Notes: generated by a model from the letters alone, not told the origin. A stretch of 64,000 bases of DNA from Methylobacterium sp. 10 (GCF_000519085.1 NZ_KI912577.1:1242501-1306500), one strand, 5' to 3'; positions 26,510-35,924 are shown, counted from the stretch's first letter. Numbers and translations: made by a program.

Positions 26510-27277
26510 CTAGATCGCGCCCGGCGCGAACACCATCAGGGTCGGGCTCGCCGCGGCGGAAAAGCCGAGGCCGGCGTAGAGCCGTTCCACATGGCCGCCG
26601 GCCAGGCATTGGAGCATCAGCGTCTCTGCGCCGGCCTGCCGGGCACTCGCCATCGCCGCCCGCGTGACCAGGGCGCCGAGGCCGTTCCCGCGTCGCGTCG
26701 CGAGGCTGCCGACATTGTAGAGTCCGGCAAGGCGGCCCGCCCGGTAGATCGAGGCACAGGCCACCGGAACGCCGTCCGCGCTCACGGTGAGGTGGCGCGT
26801 CTCGACGCCCTCGACGGGCCGGGCGTTGCGCAACACCGGCAGGAAGACCGCCTCGGCGATCGCGTTCACGCACGCGTCGTCGTAGAGGCCGCCGCAGACC
26901 GACAGGTAGCCCTCACCGGGGGCGGCCGCGTCCTCCGTCGCGAGCGTCAGCCCCTCCGGCATGACCGGCGCCTGCGCGCCTCGGCAATCGCCCAGCATCC
27001 AGCGGGTCGGGAAGGCCGCCTGCAGATCCGGATGGTCGCCGAGCGTGTCCGCGCTCTCGGTGACGAGGATGGCCGGGAGGCGGCCGCGCCGCGCGGAGGT
27101 CGCCCGCACCCAGGCGAGGTCGGTCGTTTCAATGCCGACGTTGAAACCCGGCTCCGAGATTGCGTTCGACCAGAGGTAGCGCCCGCCATCCGGCGTGGTT
27201 TCGATGCCCGAGACGTAGCAGCCCGCCTGCATCAGGCAATGGGCATCGAGCATCTCGCGAAAATCGACATCTGTCAT
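26510..27277 (-). CDS. GNAT-family N-acyltransferase in the siderophore locus
   Basis: The 255-residue protein has a C-terminal GNAT fold at about residues 130-250: a strand HLTVSADGVPVACASI, the acetyl-CoA pyrophosphate loop ATRRGNGLGALV, and a closing region MLQCLAGGHVERLYAGLGF. The N-terminal half is a second, degenerate GNAT-like region. GGGAG lies five bases before the ATG. It faces the NRPS operon and is divergent from the ferric-siderophore reductase. Because no hydroxyornithine formyltransferase is present, it is the only candidate in the window to acylate N-hydroxyornithine; self-protection or an unrelated role is also possible. It does not look like classic IucB or PvdYII enzymes. 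Confidence 0.85.
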   Translation of the reverse strand: MTDVDFREMLDAHCLMQAGCYVSGIETTPDGGRYLWSNAISEPGFNVGIETTDLAWVRATSARRGRLPAILVTESADTLGDHPDLQAAFPTRWMLGDCRGAQAPVMPEGLTLATEDAAAPGEGYLSVCGGLYDDACVNAIAEAVFLPVLRNARPVEGVETRHLTVSADGVPVACASIYRAGRLAGLYNVGSLATRRGNGLGALVTRAAMASARQAGAETLMLQCLAGGHVERLYAGLGFSAAASPTLMVFAPGAI

Positions 27278-27764
27278 GCATTCTCCCGTTTCGGTTCGAT
27301 GGCGGCAAGACCTGACGCGTCCTGTTCCTTGCTGAAGGCAGGTGCCGTTCGCGTGCTGATATGGGAGGCTGCCCCGGTTTGTCGACGGTTTGTCGATGAA
27401 TATAGCATATTTACAAGTGTAATGATGAATATATGGAGTAATTATTCAATCAGACAGGGGGTTTTAGTGTCAGTGTGTGCCACAGATCAAATTTTTAGCC
27501 TGCCTGTTGCGGGCGTCGCGATCACGGCGCCGGAATCGCGGAAGCACGAGCGACCCGTCATCGGGCTGCGATCTCACGGCGACGAAAGCGCGGAAAGACT
27601 TCTTATGATGGTAGATTTTCTATCCATTACAAATAATCGATCGGGTGCGCTTCGATGAAGTCAGTCACCTTGTTTTGCGTTGTATGTCGGTCATTCCTCG
27701 TTTACGGCCACCAGCCGATCCGCGGCCAGATTTCGCGCCGTCCCGCCATCGTGGAGAACATCCC
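27278..27764. promoter_or_regulatory. AT-rich divergent promoter region, GNAT versus reductase-exporter-uptake operon
   Basis: The 487-base gap contains a markedly AT-rich core at about 27395-27450 (ATGAATATAGCATATTTAC, GTAATTATTCAATC), which contrasts with the GC-rich genes. A second AT-rich patch is at 27600-27640 (GATTTTCTATCCATTAC). These are the likely promoter and metalloregulator sites for the plus-strand operon starting at 27765. I could not match a precise Fur, RirA or Irr consensus. Confidence 0.5.
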
Positions 27765-28841
27765 GTGACAGCCATGGCTTCCGAAGCCCAGGTGCGCCTC
27801 GCCGATGCCGGGCGCTACATCGCGGACCTGTGCGAGCATTTCCTCGAACACGACATCCCCGTGCTTCACGAGCCGGGACGCGGGCGGGTCGATTTCGACG
27901 TCGGCACCGGCACCCTCGTCGCCGCCGAAGGCCTGCTCGCCCTTAAGGCGGAGGCCACCGACGAGACCTCCCTCGCCGTCGTCAAGTTCATGCTCGCCTC
28001 GCATCTCCAGGAGCTTCCCGGCGCCACGGACGCGTCCATCGTCTGGACCGGCGACGGCTGCGCGGACGAGACGATTCCGAGCTTGCGCGAAGTGACGGTC
28101 CGCCGCGTCGTGGATCTCACGCCGCATATGCGCCGGATCACCTTCGTCGGCACGGATCTGGCGCGCTACGACGCGTTCGACATGCATGTGCACGTCATCA
28201 TCCCGCCCGCCGGCCATGCGCCGCAATGGCCGGCGCCGGGAATCGACGGCATCCCGGTCTGGCCACAGGGGGAGGGCGCGCCCTCCATGCGCACCTACAC
28301 GATCCGCCGCATCGACGTGGCTGCGGGCGAGATCGACATCGACTTCGTCATGCATCACGACGCCGGCCCGGGCGCCTCCTTCGCCAAGCGCGCCAAGGCC
28401 GGGGACGTGGTCGGCCTGCTCGGCCCCGGCGGGCGCAGCGCCGGCGCGGCGGAGTGGTATTGCCTCGCCGCCGACGAGACCGGCCTGCCCGCCATCGGCC
28501 GCATCCTCGGGCGGCTGCCGGGCCATGTCGGCGGGGTCGCGGTGATCGAGGTCGACGGTCCGGCCGACGAGCAGGCGCTCGACCGGCCGGACGGGGTGGA
28601 ACTGCGCTGGCTCCACCGCAACGGCGCAGCGCCCGGTACGACGACGCTCCTGGCGGATGCGGTCCGGGCGATCCCGTTTCCGGACGATCGCACGGTCTTC
28701 GCCTGGGCCGGCACGGAGTTCGATGCGTTCAAGGCCCTGCGGGCCCATTGGCGCAGGACCTGTGGCCTCACCCGTGACCAGCATCTCGCCGTGGCCTATT
28801 GGCGGCGCGGCGCCGACGAAGACGCCAAGGACGAGGATTGA
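27765..28841 (+). CDS. Siderophore-interacting protein, FAD-dependent ferric-siderophore reductase (ViuB-like)
   Basis: The 358-residue cytosolic flavoprotein should release iron by reducing the imported ferric-siderophore. After an N-terminal extension of about 100 residues, the SIP domain begins near VTVRRVVDLTPHMRRITF. It carries the FAD motif RTYTIRRID, the FVMHHDAGPGASFA strand, and a C-terminal NAD(P)H-binding half with AADETGLPAIGRIL, WLHRNG and FAWAGTEFDAFKALR. These are all standard for the ViuB/SIP family. GGAG precedes the GTG at 27765 by eight bases; ATG 27774 is the alternative. It is the first gene of an operon continuing with exporter, binding protein, permease and receptor. 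Confidence 0.92.
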   Translation: MTAMASEAQVRLADAGRYIADLCEHFLEHDIPVLHEPGRGRVDFDVGTGTLVAAEGLLALKAEATDETSLAVVKFMLASHLQELPGATDASIVWTGDGCADETIPSLREVTVRRVVDLTPHMRRITFVGTDLARYDAFDMHVHVIIPPAGHAPQWPAPGIDGIPVWPQGEGAPSMRTYTIRRIDVAAGEIDIDFVMHHDAGPGASFAKRAKAGDVVGLLGPGGRSAGAAEWYCLAADETGLPAIGRILGRLPGHVGGVAVIEVDGPADEQALDRPDGVELRWLHRNGAAPGTTTLLADAVRAIPFPDDRTVFAWAGTEFDAFKALRAHWRRTCGLTRDQHLAVAYWRRGADEDAKDED

Positions 28842-28897
28842 AGCGTGAGCGCCAGGAGAGCCGTGTCAAAGAGCGTCGTCCGGGGCGGCATGGCACC

Positions 28898-30187
28898 ATG
28901 ATGCTCGACCTGTCTCCCCTGCGCGCGAGCCGGGGGTTCCAGCTGCTCTATGCGGCGCGGGCCGCCTCGTTCCTCGCCTTCGGTGTGCTCGGCGTCGCCG
29001 TGAGCCTGCAGATGTACGCGCTCACGTCCTCGTCGCTGCAGGTGGCGTTCCTCAACGCCGCCGTGGCCGCGTCGATGGGGCTGGCGCTCATCGTCGGCGG
29101 CTGGCTCGCCGACAGCTACGATCGCCGCGCGGTGATGGTCTGGTCGCGCACGGCCCATCTCCTCACCATCCTGATCCTCATGGCCAACGCCGCCCTCGCC
29201 GAACCGATGGTCTGGCCGATCTACGCGGCGGCCGTCGTCGGCGGCTCGACCTTCGGCTTCGGCATGCCTGCGATCATGGCCGCCACCCCGGCCCTCGTCG
29301 GGCGCGAGCACCTGTCGGGAGCGGCCGCGCTCACGGCGGTCGCGGCGCAGGCGGGCGCCATCGCCGGGCCGTTCCTCGCCGGGGCGATCACCGCCGGTGC
29401 GGGGCTCGTCGCCTGCTACGGAGTCGTGGCGCTCATCTCCGGCATCACCCCGATCGTGCTCGCCTTCCTGCCCCCCCTGCCGCCTTTTGTGGAGACGTCC
29501 GCCGCGGCGTCCCTTCCCGTCCTCGCCGCCGACGAGGCCGGCTTCATGGGGGGCTTGCGCTACATCGCCCGCTCGCCCCTGGTCCTGAGCCTGCTCCTCG
29601 TCGATCTCGTCGCCCTGGTCTTCGCGGTGCCCTACGTTCTGCTGCCTGAACTCGCGACGCATGGGCTCGGCGAAGGGCCCGACAGCATCGGCCTGCTCTA
29701 TGCCGCCCCTTCGGTCGGCGCGCTCTTCGGCGCCCTGGCCTCGGGCCGCGCGGGGGCGAGCCCGTTCGCCGGGCGCTGGCTCGTGGCCTGCGTCGCAATC
29801 TGGGCCTGCGCCTGCATCGCGCTGGGCTTCAGCGACGGCATGGTCCCCGCTCTCCTCTGCCTGGCGACGCTCGGCGCCGCCGCGAGCCTTGCCGGCATCC
29901 TGCGTGCGGCGCTGATCCAGCGAGCGACCCCGGACGCGATGCTCGGCCGGGTGTCGAGCCTGTGGGTGCTGGAGGAGACGATCGGCCCGGCTCTGGGCGG
30001 CATGCAGGCGGGGACCACGGCCCATCTCGCCTCGGCGCGGATCGCCATGGCGGCGGGGGGCGGCCTGTGCCTCGCCGCCACCGCCGCCATCGCGGCGCTG
30101 ACGCCCGCCCTCCGGGATGCGAGCCTCGCCTCGGAAGCAAAGAAGAAGGTCGAGGATCTCGCCCTGGCTGGTGTCGATGCGCGCTAG
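28898..30187 (+). CDS. MFS siderophore exporter (EntS-like)
   Basis: The 429-residue inner-membrane protein has about twelve hydrophobic helices and begins LSPLRASRGFQLLYAARAAS, the start typical of EntS-type exporters. Loop 2-3 reads GGWLADSYDRRAVMVWSR. Other family-like segments are VGGSTFGFGMPAIMAATPALV, GGLRYIARSPLVLSLLLVDL and ATPDAMLGRVSSLW. It probably exports the newly made siderophore into the periplasm. The tandem ATG at 28898/28901 was chosen as the family start. It follows the reductase by 57 bases and its end overlaps the binding-protein gene by 11 bases. Confidence 0.92.
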   Translation: MMLDLSPLRASRGFQLLYAARAASFLAFGVLGVAVSLQMYALTSSSLQVAFLNAAVAASMGLALIVGGWLADSYDRRAVMVWSRTAHLLTILILMANAALAEPMVWPIYAAAVVGGSTFGFGMPAIMAATPALVGREHLSGAAALTAVAAQAGAIAGPFLAGAITAGAGLVACYGVVALISGITPIVLAFLPPLPPFVETSAAASLPVLAADEAGFMGGLRYIARSPLVLSLLLVDLVALVFAVPYVLLPELATHGLGEGPDSIGLLYAAPSVGALFGALASGRAGASPFAGRWLVACVAIWACACIALGFSDGMVPALLCLATLGAAASLAGILRAALIQRATPDAMLGRVSSLWVLEETIGPALGGMQAGTTAHLASARIAMAAGGGLCLAATAAIAALTPALRDASLASEAKKKVEDLALAGVDAR

Positions 30188-31073
30188 GAGGGCCGTCGTC
30201 TGCCTGGCAGCCTGCGTTCTCGTGCTGGCCTCTCCGGCCGTGCGCGCGGAGAAAAAGCTGCCCGCCCAGCCGCGGGTCGCGGCCCTCGACTGGAGTGCGG
30301 TGGAGCTGCTCCTCGGCCTCGGCATCGTGCCGGTCGCGGTGACGCAGCCCGAGAACTACAACCGGACCGTGGTGGCGCCGGCGCTCCCCGAGGGCGTGGT
30401 CGATCTCGGCCTCGTGGTGGAGCCCAATCTCGAGGTGCTGGCGAGCCTGAAACCGGACCTCATCCTCGCCAACCCGATCCAGGTAGCGACGCAAGGGGCC
30501 TTCCTGTCGCGGATCGCCCCGACGGAGGCGGTCTCCATCGCCAATGCCGGGGGCGATCCCTACGAGCGGGCGAAGACGGAGACGATGCGCGTCGCCGTGC
30601 GTCTCGGCCGCGTCGATGAGGCCAGGGACCTGGAGGCACGGACCGAGGCGACTCTCGCGCGGGCCGAAGCGAGCGCCTGCCCCGCCGACCGGCATCCGAC
30701 CTACCTCGTCTGGATCGTCGATCACCGCAACATCGTCGTCTACGGCCGCACCAGCCTGTTCCAGACCGTGCTCGACCGCCTCGGCATCGCGAATGCCTGG
30801 ACCGGCGCCAGCAACGCCTCCGGCTTCACGGCGGTGGGGATCGAGCAGCTCGCCACCGGCCCGGCGGATGCGCGCATCGTCCATATCGGGCCGATCCAAT
30901 CCGACGCCGCCAGGGCGCTGGCCGGCAGCCGACTCTGGCAGACGTTGCCGGCTGTGCGCGGGCATCATGTCGACGTGGTGGCCCCGGTCTGGTTCTACGG
31001 CGGCCTGCCGGCCATCGCGCGCTTCGCCGACCTGATGGCCGATCTCTCGAAACGGGATTGTCCCCGTGGCTGA
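30177..31073 (+). CDS. Periplasmic ferric-siderophore binding protein (FhuD/FecB-like)
   Basis: The 298-residue protein has a Sec signal (RRAVVCLAACVLVLASPAVRA, cleaved after VRA) and a class III periplasmic binding fold. Characteristic pieces are RVAALDWSAVELLLGLGIVPVAV, VVDLGLVVEPNLEVLASLKPDLILA, and the C-terminal HVDVVAPVWFYGGLPAIARFADLM. This is the pattern of FhuD-like hydroxamate binding proteins. The ATG at 30177 lies inside the end of the exporter gene, and its stop overlaps the GTG start of the permease, so the three are translationally coupled. It should deliver the ferric lipopeptide or its iron complex to the fused permease. Confidence 0.92.
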   Translation: MRARRAVVCLAACVLVLASPAVRAEKKLPAQPRVAALDWSAVELLLGLGIVPVAVTQPENYNRTVVAPALPEGVVDLGLVVEPNLEVLASLKPDLILANPIQVATQGAFLSRIAPTEAVSIANAGGDPYERAKTETMRVAVRLGRVDEARDLEARTEATLARAEASACPADRHPTYLVWIVDHRNIVVYGRTSLFQTVLDRLGIANAWTGASNASGFTAVGIEQLATGPADARIVHIGPIQSDAARALAGSRLWQTLPAVRGHHVDVVAPVWFYGGLPAIARFADLMADLSKRDCPRG

Positions 31074-33084
31074 AGTGGATCTCGCCGAGCCCCGCCTCGA
31101 TGCCCTCGTGCCGCGCCGGTCGCGGATCGGCGGGACCATGCTCCTCATCGGCGCCGTGGCCCTCGTGGCCGGGCTCCTCACCCTGCGCACGCTCACTGCC
31201 GACATGGCCCTCGTCCCCGCGCTGAAGGCTTTGTGGAGTCCCGACTGGACCGACATCGCCCAGGTGATCCTGCATGAGAGCGTGCTGCCGCGGATCGTCA
31301 CTGCGTGGCTCGCCGGGGCCGCCCTCGCTCTGTCGGGGGTGGTGCTGCAGCAGGTGCTGCGCAATCCCCTCGCCTCGCCCTCGACGCTCGGCATCTCGGC
31401 CGGGGCGCAGCTCGCCCTGGCCCTGGCCTCCCTGTTCGCGCCCGGCCTGTTTTCGCAAGGGCGGGAGGCGGTAGCGCTCTCGGGCTCCGCCCTGGCGGTG
31501 CTGGCGGTCTTCGCGCTCGGCCGCGCCAAGGGCTTTGCCCCCCTCGCTCTGCTGCTGGCCGGCCTCGTGGTCGAGCTCTATTGCGGGGCGATCCAGACCC
31601 TCCTCGTCATCCTGCATCAGGAGCGGCTGTTCGGCCTGTTCGTCTGGGGGGCGGGGTCGCTCGCCATGAACGATTGGAGCGCCCCGGCCTATCTCGCGCC
31701 TCGCCTGGCGGTCGCCGCCCTCCTGGTGGCGCTGATGGTACGGCCGCTCGCGGTGCTCGACCTCGACGAGGCGAACGCCAAGAGCCTCGGCCTCTCCCTC
31801 GGCCGGGTCCGGTTCCTCGCCGTGGCCGTCGCGGTGGCGCTCGGCGGCTTCGTGGTGGCGGGGGTGGGCGTCATCGGCTTCGTCGGGTTCGCCGCGCCGA
31901 TCCTCGTCCGCCTCACCGGCACGCGCACCCTGCGAGACCGTCTCGTCGCCGCGCCCCTCCTCGGCGCGGCCCTGATCTGGCTCACCGATTCCGTGGTCCT
32001 GGCCCTCGCCCCCATCGTGCAGGTGCCCACGGGAGCGCTCGCCGCCCTCGTCGGCGTGCCGATGCTGCTCTGGCTGCTGCCTCGCCTGCGCGGCGTCGGC
32101 TCCCTGCATCCGCCGGAAGAGGGCGCCTCGGCCCGGATCGCGCGGCCCTGGCGCCTGGTCCTCTTGGGAGCGGCGTCGCTGGCCCTCCTCGTCTTCATCG
32201 CGCTCACCCTCGGCCGGGACATGGCCGGCTGGCATTGGAGCCTCGGGGCCGGCCTCGACGATCTGCTGCCCTGGCGCCTGCCCCGCATCGCCGCCTCGCT
32301 CGCGGCGGGCGCGATGCTGGCCATCGCCGGCACCCTGCTGCAGCGGCTCACCGGCAACCCCCTGGCGAGCCCCGAAGTGCTTGGGATCAGTTCCGGTGCC
32401 GCCCTCGGCCTCGTCGCCGTTACCATCATCCTCGGCACGCCGGACCGGATGGCGCTCCTCGGCGCCGGCAGCCTCGGGGCCCTCGCGACCCTCCTGGCGA
32501 TCGCGAGCCTCGGCCGTCGCGCCGACACCGCGCCCGAGCAGATGCTGCTGGCCGGCATCGGCCTCACCACAGGGTTCGGTGCCCTCCTCACCATCCTGAT
32601 GATCAGCGGCGATCCTTCCGTGGTGATGCTGCTCGGGTGGACGGCGGGCTCCACGGCGCGGGTGGCACCGGAGGATGCCGTGGCCGCCCTCGGAATCCTC
32701 GGCCTCGGAGCCGCCTGCCTTCCCGCGATGACCCGCTGGCTCGACCTCCTTCCCCTCGGCGATCCCACCGGCCGGTCGCTGGGGCTCGGCCTTCGCCGCA
32801 GCCGCCTCGCCATCCTCGTCGTGGCGGCGATCCTCACCACCGCGGCCATCCTGGTGGCGGGGCCATTGAGCTTCGTCGGCCTCGTCGCGCCTCAGGTGGC
32901 GCGGTTGTCGGGCCTCACCCGCGCGGCGCCGCAGCTCGCCGGTGCGGCGATCGTCGGCGCGCTCATCATGGTCGCGGCGGATTTCGTCGGGCGGATGGCG
33001 TTCTTTCCCTACCAGCTGCCTGCCGGATTGGTGGCGACCCTGGTCGGCGGGCCGTTCCTGATGTGGCTCCTGGCCCGCCGCTGA
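31066..33084 (+). CDS. Fused ferric-siderophore ABC permease (FhuB-like, two FecCD domains)
   Basis: The 672-residue inner-membrane protein contains two FecCD permease units in tandem, about 20-345 and 355-672, each with roughly ten helices. Each has the RNPLASP / GNPLASP signature followed by LGIS.GA. The second unit ends in the family segment AADFVGRMAFFPYQLPAGLVATLVGGPFL. Fusion of both halves is the FhuB arrangement used for hydroxamate siderophores. The start is a GTG overlapping the binding-protein stop. Its ATPase partner is most likely the gene at 9334-10191. Confidence 0.95.
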   Translation: MAEVDLAEPRLDALVPRRSRIGGTMLLIGAVALVAGLLTLRTLTADMALVPALKALWSPDWTDIAQVILHESVLPRIVTAWLAGAALALSGVVLQQVLRNPLASPSTLGISAGAQLALALASLFAPGLFSQGREAVALSGSALAVLAVFALGRAKGFAPLALLLAGLVVELYCGAIQTLLVILHQERLFGLFVWGAGSLAMNDWSAPAYLAPRLAVAALLVALMVRPLAVLDLDEANAKSLGLSLGRVRFLAVAVAVALGGFVVAGVGVIGFVGFAAPILVRLTGTRTLRDRLVAAPLLGAALIWLTDSVVLALAPIVQVPTGALAALVGVPMLLWLLPRLRGVGSLHPPEEGASARIARPWRLVLLGAASLALLVFIALTLGRDMAGWHWSLGAGLDDLLPWRLPRIAASLAAGAMLAIAGTLLQRLTGNPLASPEVLGISSGAALGLVAVTIILGTPDRMALLGAGSLGALATLLAIASLGRRADTAPEQMLLAGIGLTTGFGALLTILMISGDPSVVMLLGWTAGSTARVAPEDAVAALGILGLGAACLPAMTRWLDLLPLGDPTGRSLGLGLRRSRLAILVVAAILTTAAILVAGPLSFVGLVAPQVARLSGLTRAAPQLAGAAIVGALIMVAADFVGRMAFFPYQLPAGLVATLVGGPFLMWLLARR

Positions 33085-33417
33085 GCGTGCCCCACGAAAC
33101 TCCCGGTCACGGTGGATTTCGCCCGGAGCACGACGGCGCAACGGGAGCTTTGTGAGAGATACTGCGTCTCCCGGAACGATGTCACCGAGGCTCTTGGCTC
33201 GAATTGTTCCAAAGTAGGAATGTGCTCCTTAGGCAACGCAGCCACAACTTCGGTCATCGAGTCGCAACTTCGCCTTGCTGTCAAAGACGCCGTGTGGATT
33301 TGTCTTACCGAGACTCGGTCTTTATTTTTGAATCGTTCTACGCCCTGCATCGGCAAGGACATCTCGCTTTGTCGCGACCAAGTCTGTGCCGTGTTTTCGA
33401 CGATCAAGGTCTTCTCT
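33085..33417. promoter_or_regulatory. Leader upstream of the siderophore receptor
   Basis: This 333-base gap is less GC-rich than the flanking genes and stays open in the receptor frame, but nothing in it resembles a receptor N-terminus. Segments such as GAATTGTTCCAAAG near 33201 could belong to a promoter or metal-regulator site. No terminator was seen after the permease gene, so the receptor may be partly co-transcribed. Confidence 0.4.
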
Positions 33418-35814
33418 ATGTCTGATGGCATGTTGCTCTCCTCCGGCAAGTTCTCACACAAAACCGTGAGTGGCGTGCGCTGTCTCGCCGGGGTCTCCAC
33501 CGTGGCGATGCTCGCCATGGCCCCCGCCCTGTGGAGCGGAGCGGCCCTCGCCCAGGCCGCGTCGGGCGGCACGGCGGCGGTGCAGCTCGACACCTTGTCG
33601 GTGCAGGGCTCGGGAAATGGTTCGGGAGGTGGCAATGGGGGTGGCGTGACGGCCGCCAATTCCTACGTCGTGCCCAGGAGCACGTCGGGAACGAAGACAA
33701 ATGCGACCCTCCGCGAGATTCCCCAGTCCGTGTCCGTCGTGACGCAGAAGCAACTCGAGGATCGCGGCGCCGAGAACCTCGCGGATGCGCTCGCCTACAG
33801 CGCGGGTATCATCGCGTCGCCCCAGGGGCAGGATGGCCGCTTCGACCAGCTGATCATCCGTGGCTTCGACCAAACCCAGCGCGGCATCTACAAGGACGGG
33901 ATGCGTCTGCCGCAGACGAGCTTCTCCGGCTTCCCGATCGAGCCCTACGGCGTGGAGCGCATCGACGTGCTGCGCGGTCCGACCTCGGGCCTGTTCGGGC
34001 TTAACGATCCGGGTGGCCTCGTCAACTTCATCACCAAGAAGCCGACGGTCGAGCCGCTGCGGGAAATCTTCAGTTCCTATGGCAGCTTCAACCGCAAGCA
34101 GTTCGGCTTCGACCTGAGCGGCCCTCTCAATCCTGAGAAGACGATCCTCTACCGGATCACCGGCCTGCTGCGCGAAGGCGGCACGCAGGTGGATTACACG
34201 CCGCTGGACCGGATCTACATCGCGCCCGCGGTGACCTTCGCGCCCTCGGCCGATACGAGCCTGACGGTGCTCGGCAATTATCAGAGAGACCGCACCGGCG
34301 ACACGTTCCGCGCGATCCCGCGCGAATACACCAGAGGGAGTAATCCCTATAAGTCGGAGATGCGCAGCCGCTTCCTCGGGGAGCCAGGCTTCTCGCGCTT
34401 CCTCGCCGAGCATTTCGAGGGCGGTTACCAGTTTTCGCACCGGTTCGACGATCATTGGACCGTGCGCCAGAACCTGCGCTACGCCCATGCCTCGACCGAC
34501 TACAACGCGATCTATTCCACGGGCGTCACCAATCCGGCGATACCCAGCACCGTCACCCGCGAGGCTCAGACTTGGCTCGAGGATTACGGCGTCTTCACCG
34601 TCGATACCCAGATCCAGCACGATGCGCAGTTCGGTGACATCAAGAACACCGCCCTGCTCGGGGTCGATTACAGCAAGATCAACAACAAGAGCGACCAGTA
34701 CGGCGGTACGAGCTTCGGCCTGCTCGGGGTTGGTCCGTTCGTCGGCCCGCTCAACATCCTCAACCCGGTCTACGGCCAGCCCGTCGCGCAATTGCCGCGC
34801 TCCCTCCTGTCACGGTTGCAGCAGGAGCAAGTGGGCGTCTACGCTCAGGATCAGGTCAAGTTCTACGATCGTTGGCTGCTTAGCATGAACGCCCGCTACG
34901 ATTGGGTGACCACGAAGACCAACGCCCAGAACCCGGTCATCGATGCCGTGCGCCAGCGACTCGACAGCTTCGGAGTTCCCAACGGCATCCCCACCACCTT
35001 CGGTGCGAACCAAGACGCGCAATCCTATAGCGGCCGGGTCGGGCTCTCGTATCTCTTCGACAACGGCCTGACGCCCTATGTCTCGGCCGCGCGCTCTTTC
35101 AACGTGTTGCCGGTCTTCCTTCAGAACAGCACGTCGGTGAACATTCCCGATGTCGGCCTCGTTCCCGTGACCTACAACATCACGCCCGCCAAGCCCGAGA
35201 TCGGCGAGACCATCGAGGCCGGCGTCAAGTTCCAGCCGCCGGGCCAGGCTACCTCGATCCTCTTCTCCGTGTTCAACACGAAGAAGACCAACGCCTTGTT
35301 CTTCAACCCCAGTGATCCGTTGCAGCAGGCCTTCTACCAGAACGGTGAAGTCGAGGTGAAAGGTTTCGAGAGTGAAGCCACGGTCGACCTCCTCGATGGC
35401 CTGAAGCTCATCTCGTCGCTCACGGTCCTGCAGGCTGAAGTAACAAAGGACAATGCGCCTGACGGCAATCCCAGCGCGGTCGGGAAGCGGCCGATACAGG
35501 TGCCCAACTTCACCGCCGCAACCTGGCTCGATTATACGATCCAGACCGGGATGTTCCGCGGGCTCGGGATCGGCGGCGGTGTCCGCTACATCGGGGAATC
35601 GTTCGGCGATCCCCAGAACAACATCCGCGTGCCGGATTACGTCCTCTTCGACGCGTCGCTCCGGTACACCTACGAGAACTGGCGCTTTCAGGTGGCGGCC
35701 AACAACATCACGGACCGCGTCTATGTTGGCACCTGCTCGCAACAGGTCAATTTCGTCGGCTGCAATTACGGCGAAGGCCGCCGCGTGACGGGCTCCGTCA
35801 CCTACCGCTGGTAG
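33418..35814 (+). CDS. TonB-dependent ferric-siderophore receptor of the NRPS locus
   Basis: The 798-residue outer-membrane receptor starts with a long signal peptide ending SGAALAQA, followed by a TonB-box-like stretch VQLDTLSVQG. The plug domain spans about 65-200 with IPQSVSVVTQKQLEDRG, IIRGFDQTQRGIYKDGMRL, VERIDVLRGPTSGLFG and GGLVNFITKKP. A 22-strand barrel follows and ends in the usual YGEGRRVTGSVTYRW with terminal tryptophan. There is no N-terminal signalling domain, so no FecA/FpvA type sigma relay. Its place after the uptake genes points to the ferric form of the cluster's own product as ligand. A strong terminator follows 25 bases after the stop. Confidence 0.94.
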   Translation: MSDGMLLSSGKFSHKTVSGVRCLAGVSTVAMLAMAPALWSGAALAQAASGGTAAVQLDTLSVQGSGNGSGGGNGGGVTAANSYVVPRSTSGTKTNATLREIPQSVSVVTQKQLEDRGAENLADALAYSAGIIASPQGQDGRFDQLIIRGFDQTQRGIYKDGMRLPQTSFSGFPIEPYGVERIDVLRGPTSGLFGLNDPGGLVNFITKKPTVEPLREIFSSYGSFNRKQFGFDLSGPLNPEKTILYRITGLLREGGTQVDYTPLDRIYIAPAVTFAPSADTSLTVLGNYQRDRTGDTFRAIPREYTRGSNPYKSEMRSRFLGEPGFSRFLAEHFEGGYQFSHRFDDHWTVRQNLRYAHASTDYNAIYSTGVTNPAIPSTVTREAQTWLEDYGVFTVDTQIQHDAQFGDIKNTALLGVDYSKINNKSDQYGGTSFGLLGVGPFVGPLNILNPVYGQPVAQLPRSLLSRLQQEQVGVYAQDQVKFYDRWLLSMNARYDWVTTKTNAQNPVIDAVRQRLDSFGVPNGIPTTFGANQDAQSYSGRVGLSYLFDNGLTPYVSAARSFNVLPVFLQNSTSVNIPDVGLVPVTYNITPAKPEIGETIEAGVKFQPPGQATSILFSVFNTKKTNALFFNPSDPLQQAFYQNGEVEVKGFESEATVDLLDGLKLISSLTVLQAEVTKDNAPDGNPSAVGKRPIQVPNFTAATWLDYTIQTGMFRGLGIGGGVRYIGESFGDPQNNIRVPDYVLFDASLRYTYENWRFQVAANNITDRVYVGTCSQQVNFVGCNYGEGRRVTGSVTYRW

Positions 35815-35838
35815 GCGACACGCATCCGATGAGATCGG

Positions 35839-35866
35839 CCCCGGATCGAAAGATCCGGGGCTTTTT
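35839..35866 (+). terminator. Rho-independent terminator after the siderophore receptor
   Basis: A perfect nine-base-pair stem CCCCGGATC / GATCCGGGG closes a GAAA tetraloop and is followed by CTTTTT. It marks the end of the siderophore uptake operon and insulates the riboswitch-controlled genes downstream. Confidence 0.93.
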
Positions 35867-35924
35867 CCCCGAAGTGTTGCTCAGGCGTCGTTGACGCGCC
35901 TCTCCGCCGGCGGCTAGCTTGGCC

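Noticed and set aside
33112..33417. 100-residue N-terminal extension of the siderophore receptor
   Set aside because: It precedes the signal peptide and does not resemble a receptor; the ATG at 33418 gives a proper export signal.
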